Assembly: GCA_963794995.1 (NCBI GenBank) | Contig: CAWCFV010000002.1 | Span: 1,736,001 to 1,800,000, forward strand | Direction: 5' to 3' | DNA from: CAWCFV01 sp963794995 | GTDB lineage: Bacteria; Actinomycetota; Actinomycetes; JACCUZ01 | DNA length: 64,000 nucleotides | Shown here: positions 57,126 through 64,000 of the stretch, one piece after another | Layout: each line of letters begins with the position of its first letter | Position numbering within the stretch: position 1 is the first letter of the stretch | Translations under genes and position numbers: made by a program | The notes under the pieces: model-generated | The model's input: only the letters and a program-made list of their open reading frames with translations | Database searches by the model: none | What the model was told of the DNA's origin: nothing

Positions 57126-60100
57126 GTGCAGTGCGGGTCGTGCGGCCGGGACAACCGCGAGGGGCTGCGGTTCTGCGAGGGATGCGGGGGCACCCTGGCG
57201 CGTACCTGTCCGGCCTGCTCCGGGCCGGTCGAGGCCGACGCCCGCTTCTGCGGCCACTGCGGCGCGGGGCTGGTCCCGGCCCACGCGGCGCACGAGCCGG
57301 AGCCCGCCCGGGGGCCGGTGGCCGAGCGACGCCTGTGCTCGGTGCTGTTCTGCGACCTGGTCGGCTTCACACCGCTGTCCGAGGCACGTGACCCCGAGGA
57401 GGTCCGCGAGCTGCTCTCGGCGTACTTCGAGGCCGCGAGCACCGTGATCGGCCGCTACGGCGGGGTGGTCGAGAAGTTCATCGGGGACGCCGTGATGGCG
57501 GTCTGGGGCGCGCCGCTCGCCACCGAGGGCGACGCCGAGCGGGCGGTCCGCGCGGCGCTCGACCTGATGGACACGGTGCACCAGCTCGGGGCCGAGCGCG
57601 GCGTCGAGGGCCTCGAGGCTCGGGCCGGGGTGGTGACCGGCGAGGTGGCGGTCACCCTCGGCGCCACGAACGAGGGCATGGTCGCGGGCGACGCGGTCAA
57701 CACGGCGGCCCGGGTGCAGTCGGTGGCCGGGGCCGGCCAGGTGCTCGTCGACGCGGCCACCCGGCGGCTGACCGGCAGCTCCATCGGCTACGACGAGCCG
57801 GTGCCGCACGCCTTGAAGGGCAAGGCGGAGCCGGAGCCGCTCTCGCGCGCGACGCGGGTGCTGTCGGGCGGGGTCGGCGGTGTCGAGCGCGTCGACGGGC
57901 TGGAGGCCCCGCTGCTGGGGCGGGACGCCGAGATGCGCACCATCCGCGAGCTGTTCCACGCGGCGGTGGACCGCCGGGTGCCCCGGCTGCTGCTGGTCGC
58001 GGGGCCGCCCGGGGTGGGCAAGTCGCGGCTGGGCTGGGAGTTCCGCAAGTACATCGACGGCCTGGCCGACGTCGTGCGCTGGCACACCGGCCGCTGCCTG
58101 TCCTACGGCGAGGGCGCGTCGTTCCGGGCGCTGGCCGAGATCGTCCGGCAGCGGTGCGGGATCGCCGAGGACGACCCGCCGACGGTGTCCGCCGCCAAGC
58201 TCGCCGAGGCCGTCGCCGAGTGGGTGACCGACCCGGACGAGCGCCGCTACGTCGGGGTGCGGCTGGCCCGGCTGCTCGGCGTCCCGCACCCGGACGACCC
58301 CGGCGGCGTGCTGCCGCAGGAGGAGCTGTTCGCCGGCTGGCGGATCTTCTTCGAGCGGATGGCGGCGGTGGAGCCGGTCGTCCTCATGGTCGAGGACGCC
58401 CAGCACGCCGACGCCGGGCTGCTGGACTTCCTCGACCACCTCGTCGACTGGGCCAAGAACCTGCCGATCTACGTCATGGTCTTCGCCCGCCCGGAGATCG
58501 AGCAGGCCCGTCCCCGCCTGGGCACCGGGCGCAACCGGGTCGCGCTCACGCTCGACCCGCTCGACGACGCCTCGATGCGCCCCCTGGTCGAGGCCCTCGT
58601 CCCCGGCATGCCGCCGGCCGCCACCGCGGCCATCGTCGCCCGGGCCCAGGGGATCCCGCTGTTCGCCGTCGAGACCGTCCGCGGCCTGATCGACCACGAC
58701 GTCGTGCAGCCGGTCGAGGGCGTCTACCGGCTGGTCGGGGACGTCGGGCAGCTCGACGTCCCCGACAGCCTGCACAGCCTGCTCGCGGCCCGGCTCGACG
58801 CGCTGCAGCCGCCGAGCCGGCGGCTGGTGGCGGACGCCGCGGTGCTGGGCTCGACCTTCCCCCGGGAGGCCCTGGTCGCCGTCTCCGACCTCGACGAGGC
58901 CACGGTGGCTGACGGGCTCGCCGACCTGCTGCGCCGGGAAGTCCTCACGGTGTCGGCCGACCCGCTCTCGCCGGAGCGCGGCAGCTACGGCTTCGCGCAG
59001 GAGCTGCTGCGCCAGGTCGCGTACGACACGCTCTCCCGCCACGACCGCAAGGCCCGGCACCTGGCGGTGGCCGCCCACCTCCGGCGCGCGTTCTCGCACG
59101 ACGGTGAGGAGGTCGTGGACGCCGTCGCCCGGCACTACCTCGACGCGCTCGCGGCGGTGCCCGACGACGCCGACGCCGCCGACATCCGCGAGCTGGCTGC
59201 CGAGGCCCTGGTCCGTGCTGCCGAGCGGGCCGAGCGCACCGGCGCCCCCCACCGCGCCTCGGTCAGCTACGTGCAGGTCGCCGAGCTGGTCGAGCGGGAC
59301 GGCGACCCGCTGCGCGCCGCCCAGCTGTGGGAACGCGCCGGCCTCGCGGCCACCCGCTCGGGTGACGGGCCGCGCGCCATCGACCTGTCGACGTCGACGA
59401 TCGCGCGCTACGAGACGCTCGGCGACGTGCGCGCGGCGGCGCGCTGCCGGACCCTGCTCGGTCGCGCCCTGCGCCGCGCCGGCCGCCACAGCGAGGCCCG
59501 CGTGGTGCTCACCGAGGCGTTGTCCGTGCTGCGCACCGACCCGGACGAGGACACCGTCGAGGCCCTGGACGAGCTGTCCGCGGTGGAGAACTTCGCAGCG
59601 ACCCCGGAGGCGGCCGCGGTCACCCACGAGGCCATCGTGATGGCCGAGGGCCTGGCGGTCGGCCCGGCCGGGATGTCCTCCGTGCTGTGGGCGTTCGGGA
59701 TCTACCTCACGACCACCGACCGGGTGGTCGAGGCGAGCATGTACTTCGAGAAGTCCGCGGAGCTCGCGGCAGCGGCCGACCACACCGAGCTGCTCGGGCT
59801 CGCCCTGCACAACCTGGCCAACGTGGAGCTGATGCGGGACCCGGTGGCGGCGGCGGCGACGGCGCGGCGCGGCCTGCCGTCGCTCCGCCGCTACGGGAAC
59901 CGCAACCTGCTGGGGTTCGGCCTCACCGTCCTGGTCCTCGCCCTGGTCGACTCCGGTGACTGGGACGAGGCGGCGGAGCTGCTGGCCGAGGAGACCGACG
60001 GCGGACTGGCCGCCGACGAGCCGGCCCTCCTGGCGGCCGGGCTGCTGCTCGCCGCCCTGCGCGGCGAGGCCGACCTGCGACCGGCGCTGGCCGAGCTGTC

Positions 60101-60659
60101 CGGGCTGGCCGTCAGCGAGGACCCCCAGGACCAGGCGGCCCTCGAGACCGCGGAGGCCTACGTCGCGCTGACCGAGGGCCGCCTCGACGAGGTCCTCCGG
60201 CTCGGCCGGCAGGCCCTCTCGAAGCGCCAGGGGCTCGGCATCGGGTCGGACGCCGTGCGCCTGACCTGGCCGGTGACGGCGCGTGCCGCCCTCGACCTGG
60301 GTGACGTCGAGGCGGTCGAGGAGCTGCTGGGCATGCTGGACGCCGAGCTGCCCGGCCGGCTGCCGCCCCTGCTGCGGGGTGAGCGGGAGCTGGTGCGCGC
60401 CCGCCTCGCCGCCGCCCGCGGCGAGCCCCGGGCCGGCGCCTCGTTCGAGGCGGCCCTGACCTCGATGCGCGGGCTGAGCCCGCCGCACCTGCTCGCCCAC
60501 GGGCTGCTGGACCACGCGGCGTACCTGGTCGGGACGGGCGACGCGGCCGTGGCGGCCGTGGTGGCGGACGAGGCACGCGTCATCGGGCTGCGGCTCGGCG
60601 CCGCGCCGGTCGTGGGCCGGGCCGACCGGGTGTCGCGCACGACCGGCCAGCCGGCCTAG
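57126..60659 (+). CDS. double zinc-ribbon class III adenylyl cyclase with AAA-type ATPase and TPR regions
   Basis: The 1177-residue protein begins with two zinc ribbons (C3/C6/C17/C20 and C28/C31/C42/C45). The cyclase domain has metal-binding Asp in LFCDLVGFTPLSE and GDAVMAVWG, the adenine-specifying Lys in EKFIGD, a second Asp in VAGDAVNTAARV and transition-state Asn/Arg there, so it looks active. An ATPase follows with Walker A GPPGVGKSR and Walker B VVLMVEDAQHAD, then about 450 residues of TPR-like helices. GGGGAGG lies 8 nt before the GTG, and TACAGT is a plausible -10. It is a large signalling switch of unknown input. Confidence 0.92.
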   Translation: MQCGSCGRDNREGLRFCEGCGGTLARTCPACSGPVEADARFCGHCGAGLVPAHAAHEPEPARGPVAERRLCSVLFCDLVGFTPLSEARDPEEVRELLSAYFEAASTVIGRYGGVVEKFIGDAVMAVWGAPLATEGDAERAVRAALDLMDTVHQLGAERGVEGLEARAGVVTGEVAVTLGATNEGMVAGDAVNTAARVQSVAGAGQVLVDAATRRLTGSSIGYDEPVPHALKGKAEPEPLSRATRVLSGGVGGVERVDGLEAPLLGRDAEMRTIRELFHAAVDRRVPRLLLVAGPPGVGKSRLGWEFRKYIDGLADVVRWHTGRCLSYGEGASFRALAEIVRQRCGIAEDDPPTVSAAKLAEAVAEWVTDPDERRYVGVRLARLLGVPHPDDPGGVLPQEELFAGWRIFFERMAAVEPVVLMVEDAQHADAGLLDFLDHLVDWAKNLPIYVMVFARPEIEQARPRLGTGRNRVALTLDPLDDASMRPLVEALVPGMPPAATAAIVARAQGIPLFAVETVRGLIDHDVVQPVEGVYRLVGDVGQLDVPDSLHSLLAARLDALQPPSRRLVADAAVLGSTFPREALVAVSDLDEATVADGLADLLRREVLTVSADPLSPERGSYGFAQELLRQVAYDTLSRHDRKARHLAVAAHLRRAFSHDGEEVVDAVARHYLDALAAVPDDADAADIRELAAEALVRAAERAERTGAPHRASVSYVQVAELVERDGDPLRAAQLWERAGLAATRSGDGPRAIDLSTSTIARYETLGDVRAAARCRTLLGRALRRAGRHSEARVVLTEALSVLRTDPDEDTVEALDELSAVENFAATPEAAAVTHEAIVMAEGLAVGPAGMSSVLWAFGIYLTTTDRVVEASMYFEKSAELAAAADHTELLGLALHNLANVELMRDPVAAAATARRGLPSLRRYGNRNLLGFGLTVLVLALVDSGDWDEAAELLAEETDGGLAADEPALLAAGLLLAALRGEADLRPALAELSGLAVSEDPQDQAALETAEAYVALTEGRLDEVLRLGRQALSKRQGLGIGSDAVRLTWPVTARAALDLGDVEAVEELLGMLDAELPGRLPPLLRGERELVRARLAAARGEPRAGASFEAALTSMRGLSPPHLLAHGLLDHAAYLVGTGDAAVAAVVADEARVIGLRLGAAPVVGRADRVSRTTGQPA

Positions 60660-60689
60660 GACCCGCCGTACGCGGGTAGGGGCTGCCCC

Positions 60690-62339
60690 GTGCGACTCAC
60701 CGACACGAGCGACCTGTGGTGGAAGAACGCCGTCGTCTACTGCCTGGACGTCAAGCGGTACGCCGACTCCGACGGCGACGGCTGGGGCGACTTCCGGGGC
60801 CTCGCGAGCAAGGTCGACTACCTGGCCGACCTCGGCGTGACCTGCATCTGGCTGATGCCGTTCTACCCGAGCCCGCTGCAGGACGACGGCTACGACATCA
60901 GCGACTACTACGCGGTGGACCCCCGGCTGGGCACCCTGGGCGACTTCGTCGAGTTCGTCCGGACCGCGCACGACCGCGGGCTGCGGGTCATCGCCGACCT
61001 GGTGCCCAACCACACCTCGGTGCAGCACCCGTGGTTCCAGGCGGCGCGCACCGGTCGCGACTCGCCGTACCACCACTGGTACGTGTGGGACGACGACCCG
61101 GAGCCCACGGCGCCGAGCGACGTCGCGTTCCCCGGCGACGAGACGAGCATCTGGGAGTACGACGACGTGGCGGGCCGGCACTTCCTGCACCGGTTCTACC
61201 GGTTCCAGCCCGACCTCGACATCAGCCACGTCGACGTCCGCGACGAGCTGGCGAGGATCGCGGGGTTCTGGAGCGAGCTCGGGGTCGACGGCTACCGGGT
61301 CGACGCGGTGCCGGCGCTGCTGCAGAACGACGACGAGGCGGCCAAGGCGCGGCTGCCCGACCCGCACGCCTTCCTGCGCGACCTCAACGGCTACCTCGGG
61401 CGCCGCCGGGGCAACGCCTTCCTGCTCGGCGAGGCCAACCTGCCGCACGACCAGCAGCGACGCTTCTTCGGCGACGGGGCGCCGGAGCTGTCGAGCATGT
61501 TCGACTTCATCACGATGGCCAACCTGTGGCTGTCGATGGCCCGCGGCGAGGCCGGCCCGCTCGCGCACGCGCTGCAGAACCGGCCGGAGATCCCGCGGGC
61601 CGCGCAGTGGGCGACGTTCCTGCGCAACCACGACGAGCTCACCCTCGACCGGCTCACCGACGCCGAGCGCGACGAGGTCTTCGCGGCCTTCGGGCCCAGC
61701 AAGCGGATGCAGGTCTACGACCGCGGGCTGCGCCGGCGGCTGGCCGCGATGCTCGACGGCGACCAGGACCGGATCCGGCTGGTGCTGTCCCTGCTGTTCA
61801 GCCTGCCCGGGACCCCGGTCATGTTCTACGGCGACGAGATCGGCATGGGCGAGAACCTCGCCGCCGAGGGCCGGCTCGCGGTGCGTACGCCGATGCAGTG
61901 GTCCGCGGGGAAGAACGGCGGCTTCTCGACCGCACCGGCCCGGTCGCTGGTCTCGCCCCTGGTCCGCGGCGAGCTGGGGCACAAGCAGGTCAACGTCGAG
62001 ACCCAGCGGGCCGACCCGGAGTCGCTGCACTCCTACGTCCGGTCGCTGACCCGGGTCTACCGGGAGTGCCCCGAGCTGGGCTGGGGGACGTTCTCGCTGC
62101 TGTCCTGCGACGCCCCGTCGGTCCTGGCGCACCAGGTGGTGTGGGAGGACCGGACGCTGGTCGCCCTGCACAACCTCTCGGGACGGCCGGCGCGCGCGAC
62201 GGTGCAGCTGCCGTCCGGGCGCGGCCCGGTCGAGCTGGTCGAGCCGCTGGGCGCCCGCCGGGCCACGGCCGACCGCGACGCCCGGTTCACGGTCCCGCTG
62301 GAGGCGTACGGCAGCATCTGGCTGCGCCCGGGGAGCTGA
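60690..62339 (+). CDS. GH13 alpha-glucan/trehalose synthase-like enzyme
   Basis: The 549-residue protein has GH13 region I DLVPNHTS, the nucleophile Asp in GVDGYRVDAVP, the acid/base Glu in LLGEANLPHD and the HD motif RNHDELTLDRL. The order resembles trehalose synthase (maltose to trehalose), but several TreS-specific loops differ, so amylase-family alpha-glucosidase or isomerase is the safe call. TAGGGG lies 7 nt before the GTG. It follows the cyclase after 30 bp and may be cotranscribed. Confidence 0.85.
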   Translation: MRLTDTSDLWWKNAVVYCLDVKRYADSDGDGWGDFRGLASKVDYLADLGVTCIWLMPFYPSPLQDDGYDISDYYAVDPRLGTLGDFVEFVRTAHDRGLRVIADLVPNHTSVQHPWFQAARTGRDSPYHHWYVWDDDPEPTAPSDVAFPGDETSIWEYDDVAGRHFLHRFYRFQPDLDISHVDVRDELARIAGFWSELGVDGYRVDAVPALLQNDDEAAKARLPDPHAFLRDLNGYLGRRRGNAFLLGEANLPHDQQRRFFGDGAPELSSMFDFITMANLWLSMARGEAGPLAHALQNRPEIPRAAQWATFLRNHDELTLDRLTDAERDEVFAAFGPSKRMQVYDRGLRRRLAAMLDGDQDRIRLVLSLLFSLPGTPVMFYGDEIGMGENLAAEGRLAVRTPMQWSAGKNGGFSTAPARSLVSPLVRGELGHKQVNVETQRADPESLHSYVRSLTRVYRECPELGWGTFSLLSCDAPSVLAHQVVWEDRTLVALHNLSGRPARATVQLPSGRGPVELVEPLGARRATADRDARFTVPLEAYGSIWLRPGS

Positions 62340-62448
62340 TCATGGCGCGAATTACTCTGCGTAGTCGGACTTGACCATCTCGTGACTCACCTGCCGTTGG
62401 GGTGATTGCTGGCGAGGACGGGTGTGCAGCACGCTGCGTGACGGGACC

Positions 62449-64000
62449 ATGGAGTCCTGCGAGGGGGAGGGTGTGCTGGCCGACGACCATGTCGCGTCCG
62501 GCTCGGCGGCAGCCGAGCCGGTCCTCGTCGTCCCCCTGCGCTCCGCGTCCGCGGCGTCCTCCTCCGGCGCTGCGGCCCGGGGAGTCGCGGGACCGGCCTT
62601 CGAGCGCAGCCCGGTGGCGATGGCCGTCGTCGACGGGTCCGGCACGGTGCTCGAGGTCAACGCCACCCTGGCCCGCTACCTCGGGCACGCGGTCGCCGAC
62701 CTGGTGGGCTCGCCGCTGCACGAGCACCTCGCGGCCGAGGACGTCGGCCGGCTGCGCCTCGGCACCTCCGAGCGCCGGCTGCGCCACGCCCGCGGCCACG
62801 ACCTCTGGGCCGTCGTCAGCGCCGTGCCGCTGCCGGAGGCGGGGGTCGGTGCCGCGCTGGTGTGCCTCGACGACGCGACCAGCCGGCGCAACACCGAGCG
62901 GATGCTGCTGCACGCCGCGCTGCACGACAGCCTCACCAACCTGCCGAACCGGCGGCTGCTGCGCGACCGGCTCGAGACCGCGCTGACCCGCGCGCAGCGG
63001 GCGTCCGCGCGGGTGGCGGTGCTGTTCGTCGACCTCGACAAGTTCAAGGAGGTCAACGACACCTTCGGCCACGACGTCGGCGACGAGGTGCTCATCTCGG
63101 TCGCGAGCGGCATCCTCGGGGCGCTGCGGTCGAACGACACGGTGGCCCGGCTCGGCGGCGACGAGTTCGTCGTGGTGGCCGAGGACCTCTCCTCCGACGA
63201 CGACCTGGTCGCGCTGGTCGAGCGGCTGCGCGAGGGGATCGGGCGGCCGGTCGCCGTCCGCGGGCACGAGGTGCGGGTCCGCGCGTCGATCGGGGTCGCG
63301 ATGGTCGGGCCGGACGCGGCGACCGGCGAGGAGCTGATGCGGCTCGCGGACCTCGCGATGCTGCGCGCCAAGCGGCACCCCGAGCTGTCGTTCGTGATCG
63401 CCGACGACACGGTCGCCGACGACGTGGCCAGCGACGTGCGCCAGGGCCGGGGGCTGGTCGCCGAGCTCCGGCACGCGATCCAGGCCGACCTGCTGCAGCT
63501 GCACTACCAGCCGGTGGTCAGCGTCGACGGGCGGCTGATCGGGCTGGAGGCGCTGCTGCGCTGGCCGCACCCGCGGCTCGGCCTGCTGATGCCGGCGGAC
63601 TTCCTGCCGCGGGTCGCGGGGACCCAGCTCGCGCAGTCGCTGTCGGACTGGGTGCTGCGGGCCGCCGTCCGGGACGCGGCGTCGTGGCACGACCCGTCGG
63701 TGCGGGTGTCGGTGAACATGTGGGCCGACGAGGTGTCGCGGCCGGGCTTCGCCGACACCGTCGCGCTGCTGCTGACCTGGGCCGGGCTGCAGGCGCGCGG
63801 GCTCTACCTCGAGATGCACGAGCAGGACCTGCCCGAGGCCGGCCCCGCGCTGGCCGACGAGCTGGACCAGCTGCGCCGGCTCGGCGTCGGGCTGGCCATC
63901 GACGACTTCGGCTCCGGCGGCACGTCGCTCGCGGGCCTGCGCCGGCTGCCGGTCGACACCCTCAAGGTGGACCGCCAGTTCGTGGCCGGCTGCGTCGACG
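62449..64000 (+). CDS. PAS-GGDEF-EAL c-di-GMP enzyme, truncated by the window end
   Basis: The reading frame runs off the edge. A PAS-like region lies at about residues 40-150 (FERSPVAMAVVDGSG, VLEVNATLARYLGH). The diguanylate cyclase domain has the intact motif RLGGDEFVVV and an RxxD inhibitory site (R-S-N-D) five residues ahead. The EAL domain has GLEALLRW, SVNMW, LEMHEQ, IDDFGSGGTS and LKVDR, all the phosphodiesterase metal ligands I can check. It should both make and break c-di-GMP. The ATG start is uncertain; a GTG eight codons on has GGGGGAGG only 2 nt away. The 109 bp before it is AT-richer than average but shows no clear promoter. Confidence 0.85.
   Translation, partial: MESCEGEGVLADDHVASGSAAAEPVLVVPLRSASAASSSGAAARGVAGPAFERSPVAMAVVDGSGTVLEVNATLARYLGHAVADLVGSPLHEHLAAEDVGRLRLGTSERRLRHARGHDLWAVVSAVPLPEAGVGAALVCLDDATSRRNTERMLLHAALHDSLTNLPNRRLLRDRLETALTRAQRASARVAVLFVDLDKFKEVNDTFGHDVGDEVLISVASGILGALRSNDTVARLGGDEFVVVAEDLSSDDDLVALVERLREGIGRPVAVRGHEVRVRASIGVAMVGPDAATGEELMRLADLAMLRAKRHPELSFVIADDTVADDVASDVRQGRGLVAELRHAIQADLLQLHYQPVVSVDGRLIGLEALLRWPHPRLGLLMPADFLPRVAGTQLAQSLSDWVLRAAVRDAASWHDPSVRVSVNMWADEVSRPGFADTVALLLTWAGLQARGLYLEMHEQDLPEAGPALADELDQLRRLGVGLAIDDFGSGGTSLAGLRRLPVDTLKVDRQFVAGCVD

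Noticed and set aside
56628..62171. An 1847-codon open frame on the minus strand over the cyclase and GH13 genes.
   Set aside because: Only its last 100 codons are protein-like (the WXG-like gene). The rest is the mirror image of clear plus-strand enzymes with all catalytic motifs; long antisense frames are expected at this GC content.
62342..62374. A 10-codon ORF after the GH13 gene that could be a leader peptide.
   Set aside because: No ribosome-binding site or conserved leader pattern, and no downstream pairing element seen.
62380..62410. A WhiG/FliA-type promoter before the GGDEF-EAL gene, suggested by a GCCGTTGG stretch.
   Set aside because: No correctly spaced -35 element and a poor match to the -10 consensus.

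Overview
The window is a chromosomal stretch of a very GC-rich actinobacterium. GTG starts, stop/start overlaps of the GTGA or ATGA kind, mycothiol genes (mshA, mshD), CarD, GlnR, an RsiG-type anti-sigma factor and a PhoU/PhoR/PhoP cluster all point to Actinomycetes. From memory, much of the gene order (rlmB-cysS-ispF-ispD, carD, phoP/phoR/phoU, gpm, ybjN, mshA, the amfC/rsiG gene, a nickel-type Fur, cysA-sseC, moaD-like, glnR, two 5'-nucleotidases, mshD, pstSCAB, pit) matches a conserved core segment of Streptomyces chromosomes. I cannot name the genus. I see no prophage, insertion sequence, rRNA operon or CRISPR array. The only RNA gene found is a tRNA-Lys.

Layout. 0-4.6 kb: the isoprenoid/tRNA operon (PIN-TRAM protein, ispD, ispF, cysS, rlmB) behind carD. 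4.6-9.5 kb: a UbiA-type prenyltransferase, a lipoprotein, then phoP-phoR divergent from phoU across a PHO box, and gpm. 9.6-16.5 kb: an MFS pump, ybjN, mshA, an SDR, an acetyltransferase, an AlaX editing protein, a DUF2516 protein and a pair of proteins with histone-H1-like tails. 16.5-22.5 kb: a peptidase-E-like protein fused to a CysRS-like tail, a hydrolase, a flavoprotein disulfide reductase, an asparaginase, and BKACE plus rsiG. 22.7-25.8 kb: a repeat-rich DUF4388/MshEN-like coiled-coil gene broken by two frameshifts. 25.8-32.2 kb: dtd, ygfZ, a Nur-like regulator, nitrobindin, a 52-residue membrane protein, an epimerase, and a PadR-controlled ABC exporter. 32.3-37.1 kb: a secreted nuclease, the cysA-sseC sulfur operon behind a cysteine-containing leader peptide, thioredoxin, a membrane protein, a MoaD-like protein and glnR. 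37.1-47.9 kb: phosphate and nucleotide scavenging (two 5'-nucleotidases, pstSCAB, pit with its PhoU-like partner) with mshD. 48-53.5 kb: an aminotransferase, a PrsW-type protease, tRNA-Lys and a secreted M28 peptidase. 53.6-57 kb: a FrnE-type DsbA protein and a WXG-like polymorphic-toxin operon. 57-64 kb: a zinc-ribbon adenylyl cyclase/ATPase, a GH13 enzyme and a GGDEF-EAL protein running off the end.

The genes fall into themes. Phosphate: PhoPR, PhoU, PHO boxes, Pst, Pit and the nucleotidases. Sulfur and thiols: mshA, mshD, CysA/SseC, the MoaD-like protein and the leader peptide. Second messengers: a complete GGDEF-EAL enzyme, an RsiG homologue with both c-di-GMP signatures, a possible MshEN-type c-di-GMP receptor and a class III cyclase. 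The strongest candidates for something new are the leader-peptide element before cysA, whose end can pair with the downstream ribosome-binding site, the tandem-repeat MshEN/DUF4388 protein beside rsiG, the WXG-like toxin locus, and the peptidase-E/CysRS-tail fusion.

Ten genes share one start signature (TANNNT, then 6-7 nt, then the start codon), which implies widespread leaderless transcription. Four single-base frame breaks fall in repeats or GC hairpins and may be sequence errors rather than real pseudogenes.
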